Shown here: piece by piece, positions 8,136 to 17,215 of the stretch | How positions within the stretch are numbered: position 1 is the stretch's first letter | Layout: every line of letters starts with the position of its first letter | Source of the DNA: Clostridiales bacterium UBA6114 | GTDB lineage: Bacteria; Bacillota; Clostridia; Oscillospirales; Butyricicoccaceae | DNA length: 64,000 bases | Direction of reading: 5' to 3' | Assembly (NCBI GenBank): GCA_002423435.1 | Contig: DIWE01000025.1 | Location: 17,192 to 81,191, forward strand | Made by a program: the position numbers and the translations under genes | The notes under the pieces: generated by a model | Databases searched by the model: none | The model's input: only the letters and a program-made list of their open reading frames with translations | Told to the model about the DNA's origin: nothing

Positions 8136-9158
8136 ATGAGCAAGTATAAAATTGTATTTGGCAAAGGGGCGAGACCTGATTTAGACATAGAAAGGGAAGT
8201 CCTTAAAGCTTACGGATGTAAAAATGATTACGAGCTTATACTCAAATCTGCGTTCATGGACGAGAAGGGTTTCTTTGAGGCCGCGAAAGATGCGGACGCC
8301 GTATGCGCCTTCATACCCTTCGGGGCCGACGTCCTTGACAAGCTGCCCAAGTGTCAGGTAGTGGCCGTCCCCGCCCTCGGCACAGACTATATTTTCTCCG
8401 AACCCGCTACGGAGAGGGGAATATGTATGACGAACCTTCCCGTATCTTATTGCATCGAGGAAGTCGCCGCGCATACCTGCGCGCTTATTCTTAACTGCAG
8501 CAGGCGCATCACAATGATGGACCGCGGGTTAAAAGCGGGCGTGCGGGACTGGACGGAGCGCTGGGCGGAGCGCGGTGAACTGCACCGGCTCAAAGGCCGC
8601 ACATACGGTTTGGCTTCCTTCGGAAACATAGCCAGGCGCGCCGCTGAGATGATGAAAGGCTTTGGGCTTGAGATAATGGCGTATGACCCTTTCCTTCCGG
8701 ACAGTATCTTTGAAAAAGCGGGGGCAAAGCGAGCCGATTCCCTTGAGGAGCTGTTTGCAAGCTGCGACATTATATCGGTCCACACACCATATATGCCGCA
8801 AACATACCATATGATAGGCAAGAAGCAGTTTGACGCGATACAGGGCAAGCTGATACTTATAGTGGCCGGCCGCGGCGGCGTCGTTGATGAGGACGCCTTG
8901 AAAGCGGCTATACAAGAAGGGAAGATATCCGAAGCGGGGCTTGACGTCCTTGAGGATGAGACTGCGTTTGAAAGCGTGCTTTTCGGAGTTCCAGAGGTGA
9001 TCATAACGCCCCATACGGCTTACTATTCCGTTGAGTCGGAGCAGGATATCCATAAGATAAATTTATTGGATATACTGGACGTCCTGGAGGAAAAGAAGCT
9101 GCCGAAGAATCTGGTCAATCGGGATGTTGCAGGGAAAGCAAGATTCCAGAGAGCATGA
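8136..9158 (+). CDS. D-isomer-specific 2-hydroxyacid dehydrogenase
   Basis: A 340-residue NAD(P)-dependent oxidoreductase interconverting a 2-hydroxy acid and a 2-keto acid in the cytoplasm. The nucleotide-binding turn is TYGLASFGNIARRAAEMM, in which the usual GxGxxG is relaxed to GLASFG. The catalytic Arg lies in VAGRGGVVDEDAL, the acidic residue in LDVLEDE, and the His in ITPHTAYYS. The ATG follows AAAGGAGCTG. It belongs to the CtbP/phosphoglycerate dehydrogenase-like branch; the substrate is unknown. The dyad repeat R1 upstream suggests control by the LysR protein encoded downstream on the other strand. Confidence 0.88.
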   Translation: MSKYKIVFGKGARPDLDIEREVLKAYGCKNDYELILKSAFMDEKGFFEAAKDADAVCAFIPFGADVLDKLPKCQVVAVPALGTDYIFSEPATERGICMTNLPVSYCIEEVAAHTCALILNCSRRITMMDRGLKAGVRDWTERWAERGELHRLKGRTYGLASFGNIARRAAEMMKGFGLEIMAYDPFLPDSIFEKAGAKRADSLEELFASCDIISVHTPYMPQTYHMIGKKQFDAIQGKLILIVAGRGGVVDEDALKAAIQEGKISEAGLDVLEDETAFESVLFGVPEVIITPHTAYYSVESEQDIHKINLLDILDVLEEKKLPKNLVNRDVAGKARFQRA

Positions 9159-9373
9159 ATTATAGCCGGCAAATGATATAGTCGCCATATAACATTATAT
9201 TTTAAAGCGCCTCGGAAACGAGGCGCTTTTGGCTATAGACAGCGGTTCTGCCGCCCAATAGACGGCAAGGGTTTTTCGCGTATATCCAATCCGGCGATAT
9301 GTGCCGGCCCAAAGGTATATTGTGGTGCCATTCAGATAAGGCAGAATAAGCTGCGCAAATTAAAAATCGGTTC

Positions 9374-10261
9374 TCAGGGGAGGGGGGCGCCGGTCGTTTG
9401 GGTGATTTGTTTGGCATATTCGATCACCTTTAAAACGGCTGGCGAAGCGTTGTCGAACGAATCACAGGCTATTGCCAGCGTTCTGTAGCAATGAGGCTTG
9501 ATGGGCAGAGTCTTAACGGCTCGATTATTCTTGCGCAGCATGAGCTCCGGCATGAGACTGATTCCCAAGCCGCTTTCAACCATGCTGATTATGGCCGCCC
9601 AGTCCATTGAAGACAGACTGACGTTTACTTGCAGATTGTTTTGGCGGATGACCCTGTCGATATCGCGATCGGGGAGCGATTCTCCGGTGGGCATGATAAA
9701 GGGGAAGCGGTTAAACTCTTGAACATCAAACTCATTAAGCTCAAAATCATTGGGCACCACGGCGAGCAGCGGGTCCTCAAATAACTCTATGTACTCAAAT
9801 TCGTCGTCTCCCTGGATACTGGTAAAGCCGACGTCCACCGTGTGATCCATTATCCAGTTATGTATTTCTATTGTTGAGCCTTTCTTTATATCTATTTTGA
9901 TTCCCGGATAATCGCGGCCCAACATCATCAGCAGCGATGGCAGTATATGCGTGGCAACGCTGGCAAATGCCCCCACCGTTACACGGCCTATTTCCAACCC
10001 GCGGATGCTCGCTATGGTTTCATCCATTTTTTTCAGGCCTTGTTCTATTTCCTTGGCGATAGGTAAGAGAAGCTGACCCTCATTTGAAAGCGTTACACCG
10101 GTTTTTGATCTTAAAAACAGCTTGAACCCCATTTCTTTTTCAAATCTGTTTACGATATGACTCAGACCGCTTTGCGTATATGCCATGTTTTCCGCCGCCT
10201 TGGTAATGCTTTTGCTGTCGGCTATTTTCGAAAGCATTTTGTAAAATAACACCGAGTCCAT
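9374..10261 (-). CDS. LysR-family transcriptional regulator
   Basis: A 295-residue activator/repressor with an N-terminal winged helix-turn-helix (about 1-60; SITKAAENMAYTQSGLSHIV, helped by ENMAYTQS) and a periplasmic-binding-like effector domain (about 90-290; RVTVGAFASVATHILPSLL). The effector is unknown. It is transcribed away from the HAD gene, and the intergenic region holds repeat R2, which also covers its own start; a nearly identical dyad precedes the dehydrogenase gene. The simplest reading is that it controls both divergent units. Confidence 0.88.
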   Translation of the reverse strand: MDSVLFYKMLSKIADSKSITKAAENMAYTQSGLSHIVNRFEKEMGFKLFLRSKTGVTLSNEGQLLLPIAKEIEQGLKKMDETIASIRGLEIGRVTVGAFASVATHILPSLLMMLGRDYPGIKIDIKKGSTIEIHNWIMDHTVDVGFTSIQGDDEFEYIELFEDPLLAVVPNDFELNEFDVQEFNRFPFIMPTGESLPDRDIDRVIRQNNLQVNVSLSSMDWAAIISMVESGLGISLMPELMLRKNNRAVKTLPIKPHCYRTLAIACDSFDNASPAVLKVIEYAKQITQTTGAPLP

Positions 10262-10372
10262 AGTATCACTCCTTTGACCCTAACATGTCATTTGGGCGTG
10301 CTTAGCATTACAAATTGGCGCTATACAACTTTATGTAAACAACTATAATAAATTATAAGTTAAGTAATGTAC
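10255..10372. promoter_or_regulatory. Repeat R2: divergent LysR/HAD control region
   Basis: Contains the lysR start and ribosome site (minus strand) and the shared core TTAGCATTACAAATTGGCG. TATAAT at 10344-10349 faces the HAD gene with no good -35 17 bases upstream (CTATAC), consistent with LysR-dependent activation. R3 at 13.9 kb is an almost exact duplicate of this whole stretch. Confidence 0.6.
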
Positions 10373-10442
10373 ATTTTCAATGCTTAAAGAGCTAAAAAAT
10401 TGTTGAAATTGAAAATGATATGTTAAAAAGGAGTGTTGATTA

Positions 10443-11165
10443 ATGAACAAATTAGTACCCAAGGCAATTACGTTTGACGTCTACGGAACTATTCTCGATT
10501 CGCATGGGTGCTGGCTGGACTGGTTCAGGAGTTTTATAGAAAGGAAAAGAATCACCAGCATGTCCCCCCAAGAAGCTTTGACGCGATGGGAAGCCATTCA
10601 GTTTGATTATAGCCAGGCGCAGTACGTTCCCTTCCGTCAGCTCAAAAGGGACTCCTTTAAGATGGCCTGCAAAGAATTCGGTTTTGATTATACCGACGAG
10701 GATGTCGAGTCCTTCACCTACCAGTTGGATAAATGCAAAGCCTTTCCTGATTCCCGGGAAGCCATTGCGGAATTGAGGACATATACGAAGGTCGTCGCCC
10801 TCACAAACGTCGCCAACGAGATCACCCAGGAGACCTTTGACAGAGAGGGGATCGTGGTCGATCGTATTTTAACGTCCCAAGATGCGAAAGCCTATAAACC
10901 CAAGCATGAGGCCTTCCTTTATTCGCAGAAGGTGCTTGGCCTTGCGGTGGACGACCTGATGCATGCGGCCTTCGGCTTTTTGTACGACGTGGTTCCGGCT
11001 ACCGCCCTTGGCTATCGGACGGTTTGGATCAACAGATTAGGTATAATCCGGCCGGCAGATGTCAAAGAAACTTACCTTTGCGGCGACCTAAAGACACTGG
11101 CTTATATCATCAAGGGTATGGCGATGACGGATGCGGAAAACGAAGCAAAAAATGGAGCGAAATAA
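10443..11165 (+). CDS. HAD-superfamily hydrolase, 2-haloacid dehalogenase-like
   Basis: A 240-residue cytoplasmic hydrolase. Motif I is FDVYGTILDS (nucleophile Asp near residue 12), as in type II L-2-haloacid dehalogenases; motif II is VALTNVAN; motif III includes the Lys in AYKPKHEAF; motif IV lies around HAAFGFLYDVVPA, where the usual aspartates are weakly conserved. Such proteins dehalogenate or dephosphorylate small acids. It begins the probable operon under repeat R2 with the next gene 80 bases on. Substrate unknown; a phosphatase role for a sugar-acid phosphate is possible. Confidence 0.8.
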   Translation: MNKLVPKAITFDVYGTILDSHGCWLDWFRSFIERKRITSMSPQEALTRWEAIQFDYSQAQYVPFRQLKRDSFKMACKEFGFDYTDEDVESFTYQLDKCKAFPDSREAIAELRTYTKVVALTNVANEITQETFDREGIVVDRILTSQDAKAYKPKHEAFLYSQKVLGLAVDDLMHAAFGFLYDVVPATALGYRTVWINRLGIIRPADVKETYLCGDLKTLAYIIKGMAMTDAENEAKNGAK

Positions 11166-11245
11166 TTAAAGGCAGATAAAGCGTAGGCTAAGAGTCTCAG
11201 GTAGTAAAAATATTTTAGGCGAAAGAATGAGAGGAGTATGAAAAA

Positions 11246-12178
11246 ATGGATGCTATTAAAGAAGGTTTAACGAAATTAGGTTTCCCGGCGTCGGATGCGT
11301 ATGACTTGCCGAGTTCGCCCTACCGTTTTCCCGACGGGGCTCATTTCAGGATCGAAATACCGGGCATCGAAAATCTCGAATCTTTAGAGGCCATGGTGAA
11401 TGAATCGGAAAAGAGAAAGGTTACGGTTCATCGCCTCGTCGTCACGGTTGGAGGCGCTACGTTAAAAACCTTCAGCGAGCTGAGAGATATGGCTCAGATA
11501 GCCGCCGACAAAAAATATGAGTGTATTATCAATCCTATGCTCGCCAGAAGATGGGATACCGGTAAATATTTCGCCACGCCTGCAGGAGCGGCCGACGGAT
11601 CGCGCATACGCGGAATGGATAATATTTATTATTTAATAAAAGACATAGAGCGCTGCATTGAGGCGGGGTTTCGGGGATTTCTCATTTATGACGAGGGGCT
11701 GCTGTGGCTGCTCTCGAAATTACGTGAAAACGGAACCCTTCCCAAGGATATTATTTTTAAGGTTTCTTCTGTCATGGGCCATGGAAGCCCTGTCAGCGGA
11801 AAGCTTCTGGAAGAGCTGGGAGCCGACACTTTCAACCCGCTGCCCGATTTAACGTTCCCTATGCTGGCGGCCATGAGGAAAACCTGCAAGTTACCTTTGG
11901 ATATTTATGTTTCCACAGTCGCTACCATGGGCGGAATGTTCAGGTTTATGGAGGCGGCAGAGATTGCTAGGCTCGCCGCGCCGTGTTACTTCAAATTTGA
12001 GCCGGGCAGAGACTTCCAGGACATTTACAGGACATATGTTGAGCCCAGTAAAAACGAATGGTTATGCCGGGAGAAGGTCAGGCAGGCTGAGGCCCTGCTT
12101 GAATGGGTCGACAGGATGGGCCCGGATATGATCTGCTCCAAGCCGGGTGTGGCTGATCTGGTTGTGCCCAAGTTCTAA
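11246..12178 (+). CDS. Putative TIM-barrel protein of the U32 peptidase-like group
   Basis: A 310-residue soluble protein. The alternating strand/helix pattern (VHRLVVTVGGAT, CIINPMLARRWD, GFLIYDEGLLWLL, LDIYVSTVATMGG) suggests a TIM barrel, and the sequence resembles proteins annotated as U32 peptidase-like that accompany PTS catabolic genes. The collagenase-type U32 Cys-rich signature is not seen, so protease activity is doubtful. A ribosome site GAGGAG precedes the ATG. Neighbours (HAD hydrolase, Gat-type EIIC) suggest a role in carbohydrate or sugar-acid metabolism; an aldolase-like function is an alternative. Confidence 0.5.
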   Translation: MDAIKEGLTKLGFPASDAYDLPSSPYRFPDGAHFRIEIPGIENLESLEAMVNESEKRKVTVHRLVVTVGGATLKTFSELRDMAQIAADKKYECIINPMLARRWDTGKYFATPAGAADGSRIRGMDNIYYLIKDIERCIEAGFRGFLIYDEGLLWLLSKLRENGTLPKDIIFKVSSVMGHGSPVSGKLLEELGADTFNPLPDLTFPMLAAMRKTCKLPLDIYVSTVATMGGMFRFMEAAEIARLAAPCYFKFEPGRDFQDIYRTYVEPSKNEWLCREKVRQAEALLEWVDRMGPDMICSKPGVADLVVPKF

Positions 12179-12254
12179 AGCGCTTGAATTGATTTCAAGT
12201 AATAGCTGTTAAAAAGGGACTCGCTGAAAGGACCAGAGCGGCCGCGGTTTAATA

Positions 12255-12389
12255 GCGACATGGTATGGTTCGGTGGACATTACGTCGACCATCGCGGAAG
12301 ATTTTACTCTGGAGGCCTGTAAAAAAGCGGGCCTTCAGGGAATGTCCACCCGGCGTGCTCCGATCGATGAGATGGCGGAGACCATTTAA
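12255..12389 (+). pseudogene. Unrecognised gene 3' fragment before the EIIC gene
   Basis: One plus-strand frame is open and ends at TAA 12387-12389; it encodes VDITSTIAEDFTLEACKKAG followed by LQGMSTRRAPIDEMAETI. There is no start codon with a ribosome site. It looks like the tail of a deleted gene whose family I do not recognise; EIIA or EIIB origin could not be shown. Confidence 0.35.
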
Positions 12390-12413
12390 AACTTGTATGG
12401 GAGAAGGCCTTTA

Positions 12414-13670
12414 ATGTTCTTGCAAGCCGTAAACTTTATCTTGAGCGCGGGCTCGTCTGTATTTATGCCGCTCATTATCCTGATTTTGGGTCTGACATTC
12501 GGGATGAAGTTCGGCAAAGCCTTCAAGGCCGGTATTATGGTCGGCATCGCCTTTGTCGGCATCACCCTGGTAATCGATCTGTTCACCAACGCGCTGATGA
12601 CGGTGGTCAATCGTCTGGTTGACATATACGGCTTTAAGCTGACGGTGCTTGACGTCGGCTGGGCGACCGCGTCAAGCATCGCATGGTCCAGCGGGACCAT
12701 CGTCCCGGTCATTCTGATCGCCGTCTTTCTGACAAATATCCTTCTCATCATCGTCGGCTGGATAAAGACCCTTGATGTGGATATCTGGAATTATTGGGGC
12801 GCGGTATTTCTCGGCAGCGCGATCTATAGCGGCACGAACAATCTGATCCTCGCAACGATCGCGCCATGCGTCGCAATGGCCTTGCTATTTAAGTGCAGCG
12901 ATTACGGCCAGCCCTATATCGAAGACTTCTACGGGCTGCCGGGTGTCACGACATGTAACTTCGAGACGATGCCATGGATCGTGATCGGGGGCCCGCTCAA
13001 CAAGCTGATCGACAAGATCCCCGGCGTCCGGGAAATTGACTGGAGACCGGAAAAATTCGAGAAGCGGCTCGGCGTTTTGGGAGAACCGTACATACTGGGC
13101 CTCGTCATCGGCGCGATCCTCGCCCTGCTCGCGAGGGTCGACGCGAAGACCGTGCTGAACACCGCGATCGTCACGAGCGCTTCGATGTATCTGCTGCCCA
13201 AGATGATCGACGTGCTGATGGAGGGCTTTTCTCCGATTTCCACGGCTGCTTCGGAATTCATGCAGAAAAAATTCCACGGCCGTGGAATCATCATCGGCAT
13301 TAGCTCCCCTATCCTTGTCGGACATCCATCCATCATCGCGACGGGACTGCTTATGATTCCGACCACCCTCCTGCTCGCCGTTATTCTGCCGGGAAATACC
13401 GTCCTTCCCCTTGCAGAACTGAGCACCCTTGTCTTTTTCCTTGTCTGGGCGGTCGTCCCCTCCAAAGGCAACGTGTTTCGGGGATGGCTGATCGGCACCG
13501 TGTTTATGTGCGTCATCCTGCTGATCGCCTCCGACTTCGCGCCGGTCATGACCGCTCTCGGCAAGCAGGTCGGCCTTGAATTCCCGGAGGGCTCTTCAAT
13601 GATCTCCTGTCTGACGATCGGTGGAGAATGGATCTCTTACATCCTGTACAAGATCGCAATGCTTTTCTGA
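12414..13670 (+). CDS. PTS EIIC permease, galactitol (Gat) type, orphan
   Basis: A 418-residue integral membrane permease of the EIIC-GAT family, with about ten hydrophobic segments and the family features DVGWATASSIAWSSGTI near the N-terminus and conserved DIWNYWGAV. It would translocate a polyol or sugar acid while EIIB phosphorylates it. No EIIA or EIIB gene lies nearby. It shares family and motifs (DVGWP, DIWNYY) with the EIIC at 31.1 kb. The ATG at 12414 follows GGGAGAAGG; an upstream in-frame TTG at 12393 lacks a site. Function depends on EIIs supplied from elsewhere. Confidence 0.85.
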   Translation: MFLQAVNFILSAGSSVFMPLIILILGLTFGMKFGKAFKAGIMVGIAFVGITLVIDLFTNALMTVVNRLVDIYGFKLTVLDVGWATASSIAWSSGTIVPVILIAVFLTNILLIIVGWIKTLDVDIWNYWGAVFLGSAIYSGTNNLILATIAPCVAMALLFKCSDYGQPYIEDFYGLPGVTTCNFETMPWIVIGGPLNKLIDKIPGVREIDWRPEKFEKRLGVLGEPYILGLVIGAILALLARVDAKTVLNTAIVTSASMYLLPKMIDVLMEGFSPISTAASEFMQKKFHGRGIIIGISSPILVGHPSIIATGLLMIPTTLLLAVILPGNTVLPLAELSTLVFFLVWAVVPSKGNVFRGWLIGTVFMCVILLIASDFAPVMTALGKQVGLEFPEGSSMISCLTIGGEWISYILYKIAMLF

Positions 13671-13707
13671 CTGGATCGATATTTAAGCACAAGGAGTTAT
13701 CAATTCA

Positions 13708-13942
13708 ATGGGGGATTTGAAGGCGATCAACCCGATCCGGCCTGAGGCTTTCTGGAAGACATACATCTGGCAGACCAAGAACGATTTGAAGGACAGCTTC
13801 ATCATTGCCAGATCATGCGGTTCGGCCAGTTCTCAACTACCCGACTTTCTGAAGAAACCATCGTGGCTCTGCGTCAGATTTCGCGTCACCGGCTTGTCCT
13901 GATGGATTCCTGCGAAGACTGCAAACGCCGGGAAATCGCGCT
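13708..13942 (+). pseudogene. Truncated unrecognised gene
   Basis: An ORF with a good ribosome site (AAGGAG) starts MGDLKAINPIRPEAFW but becomes implausible near residue 36. Another frame continues with RLSEETIVALRQISRHRL and MDSCEDCKRREIALS up to the edge of repeat R3. This suggests a frameshift followed by truncation at the R3 boundary. The protein family is not recognised. Confidence 0.4.
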
Positions 13943-13943
13943 T

Positions 13944-14058
13944 AGTCCATAGTATCACTCCTTTGACCCTGATATGTCATTTGGGCGTGCTTAGCATTAC
14001 AAATTGGCGCTATACAACTTTATGTAAACAACTATAATATTAGTATAAGTTAAGTACA
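13944..14058. repeat. Repeat R3: duplicate of the LysR/HAD control region
   Basis: About 115 bases nearly identical to 10255-10372, including the lysR start codon, its ribosome site, the dyad core and TATAAT. Here it is not next to a lysR gene; it separates two broken genes. Its edges coincide with the truncation of the upstream gene and of the alanine racemase remnant, so it marks a rearrangement junction. Confidence 0.75.
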
Positions 14059-14480
14059 TTACGGAAGGCGGGCGTCACGGCGCCGATTTTGGTTCTGGGA
14101 TATATGGATCCCTCGGATTATCAATACATGATCGGGCAGGGGATAAGACCTGCGCTTTTCCGATATGATATCGCCGGAGGCTATTCGAAAGCAGCCGGGG
14201 CCATGGGACGGACCGCGAAGGTACATATTAAGGTGGATACAGGGCTTCATCGGATAGGATTTCAGCCCACCGGCGGAGCAAGACGACCGGGTGGCGGAGA
14301 TTTGCAGACTGCCCCGTCTGGAGGTCAAAGGGAGCTTTACCCATTTCTTTTCGGCGGATACGCAGGACGAGGCCAGCACGCGGGGGCAGTATGAGTAATT
14401 CCGGGATTTTATTCAGCTGCTTGAGCACAGGGGGAGCCGCATCCCGATTTGACACTGGCCGAATACGCCGGCCATTATGC
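14059..14480 (+). pseudogene. Alanine racemase-like pseudogene
   Basis: The plus strand encodes the middle part of a PLP-dependent alanine racemase fold: LRKAGVTAPILVLGYMDPSD, then AKVHIKVDTGLHRIGFQPT (the KVDTGMxRxG family motif), and after a frameshift LEVKGAFTHFSSADTQDEAS, followed by in-frame stops. The N-terminus with the PLP lysine is missing, cut at repeat R3, and the C-terminal half is absent. Confidence 0.75.
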
Positions 14481-14571
14481 GGTGAAAGGAGGGCAGCCGT
14501 GTCCGCGATCGAGTATACTGGTTAAAAAACCTCGAGTTTATCGGGGAAAAATTTTATGGGGGAAGAAAAAC

Positions 14572-16122
14572 ATGAAAAAGTCGGCAAGAATTCTGATCTT
14601 TGTTTTTGCGACGATTCTGCTTCTGCCTGCCTGCGGCACAAACCCCGGGGGCGCGGAGGGCACGCAGACAGTCGACCGTGACGATGTTATTTTCTGCCAA
14701 ATCACTGACCCGAAATCGCTCGATCCGTTGGAGGGTGAAAATCAGCAGGACTGGATGGTTCCCCGTCAGATCGTCGAAACCCTGATCCGAGACGCACAGG
14801 GAGACCCCACGGTTCAGGAGCCGCTTTTGGCAGAATCCTGGGAATTCTCTGAGGACGGCAAGGCCCTGCTTTTGAAAATACCCCAGGGCGTCAAATTCAC
14901 CAACGGCTATGACCTCACCGTGGAAGACGTGGTATGGTCCCTCAACCGGGCGTTCAGCTCGCCTGCGACAGATGCCTACAGCGGCATGGTGGAAAACGCC
15001 GAAGTGATTGATGAGACAACGGTAGCGCTTAACCTCAAATACCCTTATGAGCCCGTTATCAAAATCCTTACGAACCCGACGCTGGGAATCCAGAGCCAGC
15101 GGTATTACGAAGAATGCCAGGCCAGCGGCGTCGCCTTCAACAGAAATCCCATTGGAACCGGCGCGTATTATCTGGAGGAATGGGTCAACGGCGAAAAGCT
15201 GGTGCTTCAGAGAAACGAAAATTATCATGGAACACCCGCCAATATCAAGACGGTCACCATACAGATTATTCCGGATCAGACCACTGCCGCCATGGCTATG
15301 GAGTCACACGATGTGGATGCGTTCTTTGGTGTCACAAGCGCGGATCTTGCCCGGTTCCGTCAGGATTCCAACCTGCAGGTGCTTTCCGCCAGGAGCTTCA
15401 CCTTCTACTCCCTGTGGTTCAACACGACCCGCGCGCCCTTCGACAACAAAGCCGTTCGTCAGGCCATCAGCTACGGCCTCAACCGTCAGGACATCCTTGA
15501 CGGCGGCATGGCCAAGGTGGGCTGGACCATTGAGTGCCCGATGGGCTCCGGCGTTTTTGGATATCAGGAAGATTTCAAGCACAACCCATACGATTTGGAA
15601 AAGGCCAAGCAGCTCCTCGCGGAGGCCGGTTATCCCGACGGCTTTACCTGCACGCTGAAATGCACGTCCGAGGACTGGGTCAAGATGCCGGCTCAGGTCG
15701 TGCAGGAGCAGCTGCGCAAAATGGGCATTGACTGCAAAATAGAGGTCATGGAACGCGGCGCTTACCTGGAGGACGTTCAGGTAAACAGCAATTTCGACCT
15801 GATCTTCGCAGGTTCGGGCGCTCTGTACGCCGACGCCGACAGCGTAACCTACAAGTGTCTGCACAGCTCCGCCAAGGGGCAGGGCGGCAACTGGTCGCTG
15901 TACGACAATCCGGAAATGGACAGCCTGCTGGACGAGGCCCGGATCGAGCTTGACTCCGATAAGCGTTATGAGCTGTATAAGCAGGTTTCAGAGCTTTGCA
16001 AGGAAGACTGCCCGATTATCCCGCTGGCCCAGAGCACGAATTCGCTGACAGCATGGAAAGATCTGAAGGGCGCTTACGCTCACCCTGCCTCTAAATTCTT
16101 GTTTCAGGATTGGAGCTGGTAA
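14572..16122 (+). CDS. dppA: Peptide ABC transporter substrate-binding lipoprotein (SBP family 5)
   Basis: A 516-residue extracellular binding lipoprotein. The signal peptide is MKKSARILIFVFATILLL with lipobox LPAC; the family 5 signature (KSLDPLEGENQQD; ESWEFSEDGKALLLKIPQGV; ENYHGTPANIKTVTI) covers the rest. It delivers a peptide or similar solute to the downstream permeases. The ATG at 14572 follows GGGGGAAG; longer in-frame versions would run through the alanine racemase debris. It begins the dpp operon, separated from the permease by a stable hairpin. Substrate identity cannot be read from sequence. Confidence 0.9.
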   Translation: MKKSARILIFVFATILLLPACGTNPGGAEGTQTVDRDDVIFCQITDPKSLDPLEGENQQDWMVPRQIVETLIRDAQGDPTVQEPLLAESWEFSEDGKALLLKIPQGVKFTNGYDLTVEDVVWSLNRAFSSPATDAYSGMVENAEVIDETTVALNLKYPYEPVIKILTNPTLGIQSQRYYEECQASGVAFNRNPIGTGAYYLEEWVNGEKLVLQRNENYHGTPANIKTVTIQIIPDQTTAAMAMESHDVDAFFGVTSADLARFRQDSNLQVLSARSFTFYSLWFNTTRAPFDNKAVRQAISYGLNRQDILDGGMAKVGWTIECPMGSGVFGYQEDFKHNPYDLEKAKQLLAEAGYPDGFTCTLKCTSEDWVKMPAQVVQEQLRKMGIDCKIEVMERGAYLEDVQVNSNFDLIFAGSGALYADADSVTYKCLHSSAKGQGGNWSLYDNPEMDSLLDEARIELDSDKRYELYKQVSELCKEDCPIIPLAQSTNSLTAWKDLKGAYAHPASKFLFQDWSW

Positions 16123-16192
16123 AACAGCTTGCGTTCAATGCGCCAGGAAACGGATGTACTGAATTTTATACAGCAGCTCAGTGCATTCGCAG

Positions 16193-16244
16193 GAGAATAT
16201 ATATGCTCTCTATGGCGGCTGTCGTGGGGGGCATATATATTCTC
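16193..16244 (+). promoter_or_regulatory. Intercistronic hairpin between binding protein and permease
   Basis: A perfect 14-bp stem GAGAATATATATGC/GCATATATATTCTC (16193-16206 with 16231-16244). There is no T-tract, so it is more likely an mRNA stabiliser or attenuator that keeps binding-protein message in excess. Confidence 0.55.
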
Positions 16245-16278
16245 TGTTTGATAATTTAATACGGATTGGTGGTAAACG

Positions 16279-17214
16279 ATGCTTAAATTTATTATCAAGC
16301 GATTGCTGTGGCTTATCCCTATTAGTTTAGGTGTCGCGTTGATTATTTTTGCCATTATGGATTTGTCTCCGGGCGATCCCGCACGGCTTCTGCTGGGGGA
16401 AAGCGCCACGGAGGAAGCGGTGATGCAGCTCCGCGATGAGTTGGGGCTGAATCAGCCGTTTCTCACGCGTTATGTGAAATGGGTCAGCGGCGTATTTACA
16501 GGTGATTTTGGGATATCCTACCGAACCCGGCAGCCTGTTTTCGACGAGGTAATTGTCCGATTCCCGCGAACCGTCAAGCTGGCTATCTTAACGAGCCTGA
16601 TCTCCATTGTACTGAGCATCCCGTTTGGCGTAATCTCCGCCGTCAGGCGATACTCTGCCGTCGACAATATTACACTGGGGATCAACCTTGTTCTGACCTC
16701 TGCGCCTGGATTTTTAATAGGCTTGGTGTTCATATTGTTTTTTTCCTTAAAGCTAAGATGGCTTCCGGCCACCGGGATCTCGACCTGGAAGCACTACATA
16801 ATGCCGGCGACGGCTGCGGCCTTGAATTATAGCGCCGCGCTGCAGCGCATGATGCGCTCGTCCATGCTGGAGACCCTACGTTCCGATTATATCACGATGG
16901 CACAGGCAAAAGGCGCCAGAGAAATGCGCATCATTATGAAGCATGCGATGGGAAACGCCATATTGCCCGTCCTCACCCTGATCGGCATCAATTTCGGCTG
17001 GCAGCTGGGTGGTACCATCATTATCGAGCAGCTTTTCGCCATACCCGGAATCGGCACGCTGCTCATCAACTCGGTCGGCTATAAGGATGCGCCTCAGGTG
17101 ATGGCCTCCAGCGTATTTGTGGCAATCTTTGCGGCGCTGATTAATCTGTTCGTGGATATCCTTTACGCCTATATTGATCCTCGAATCAAATCACAATTCT
17201 TCGGGGGTAAGTAA
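16279..17214 (+). CDS. dppB: Peptide ABC transporter permease, DppB type
   Basis: A 311-residue inner-membrane permease with six predicted helices. The N-terminus MLKFIIKRLLWLIPISLGV is typical of DppB/OppB, and the EAA loop is QAKGAREMRIIMKHAMGNA. It forms the translocation channel with the next gene product and is energised by DppD/DppF. It ends one base before the dppC ATG, indicating coupling. Family length is usual. Substrate preference is not deducible. Confidence 0.92.
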   Translation: MLKFIIKRLLWLIPISLGVALIIFAIMDLSPGDPARLLLGESATEEAVMQLRDELGLNQPFLTRYVKWVSGVFTGDFGISYRTRQPVFDEVIVRFPRTVKLAILTSLISIVLSIPFGVISAVRRYSAVDNITLGINLVLTSAPGFLIGLVFILFFSLKLRWLPATGISTWKHYIMPATAAALNYSAALQRMMRSSMLETLRSDYITMAQAKGAREMRIIMKHAMGNAILPVLTLIGINFGWQLGGTIIIEQLFAIPGIGTLLINSVGYKDAPQVMASSVFVAIFAALINLFVDILYAYIDPRIKSQFFGGK

Positions 17215-17215
17215 A

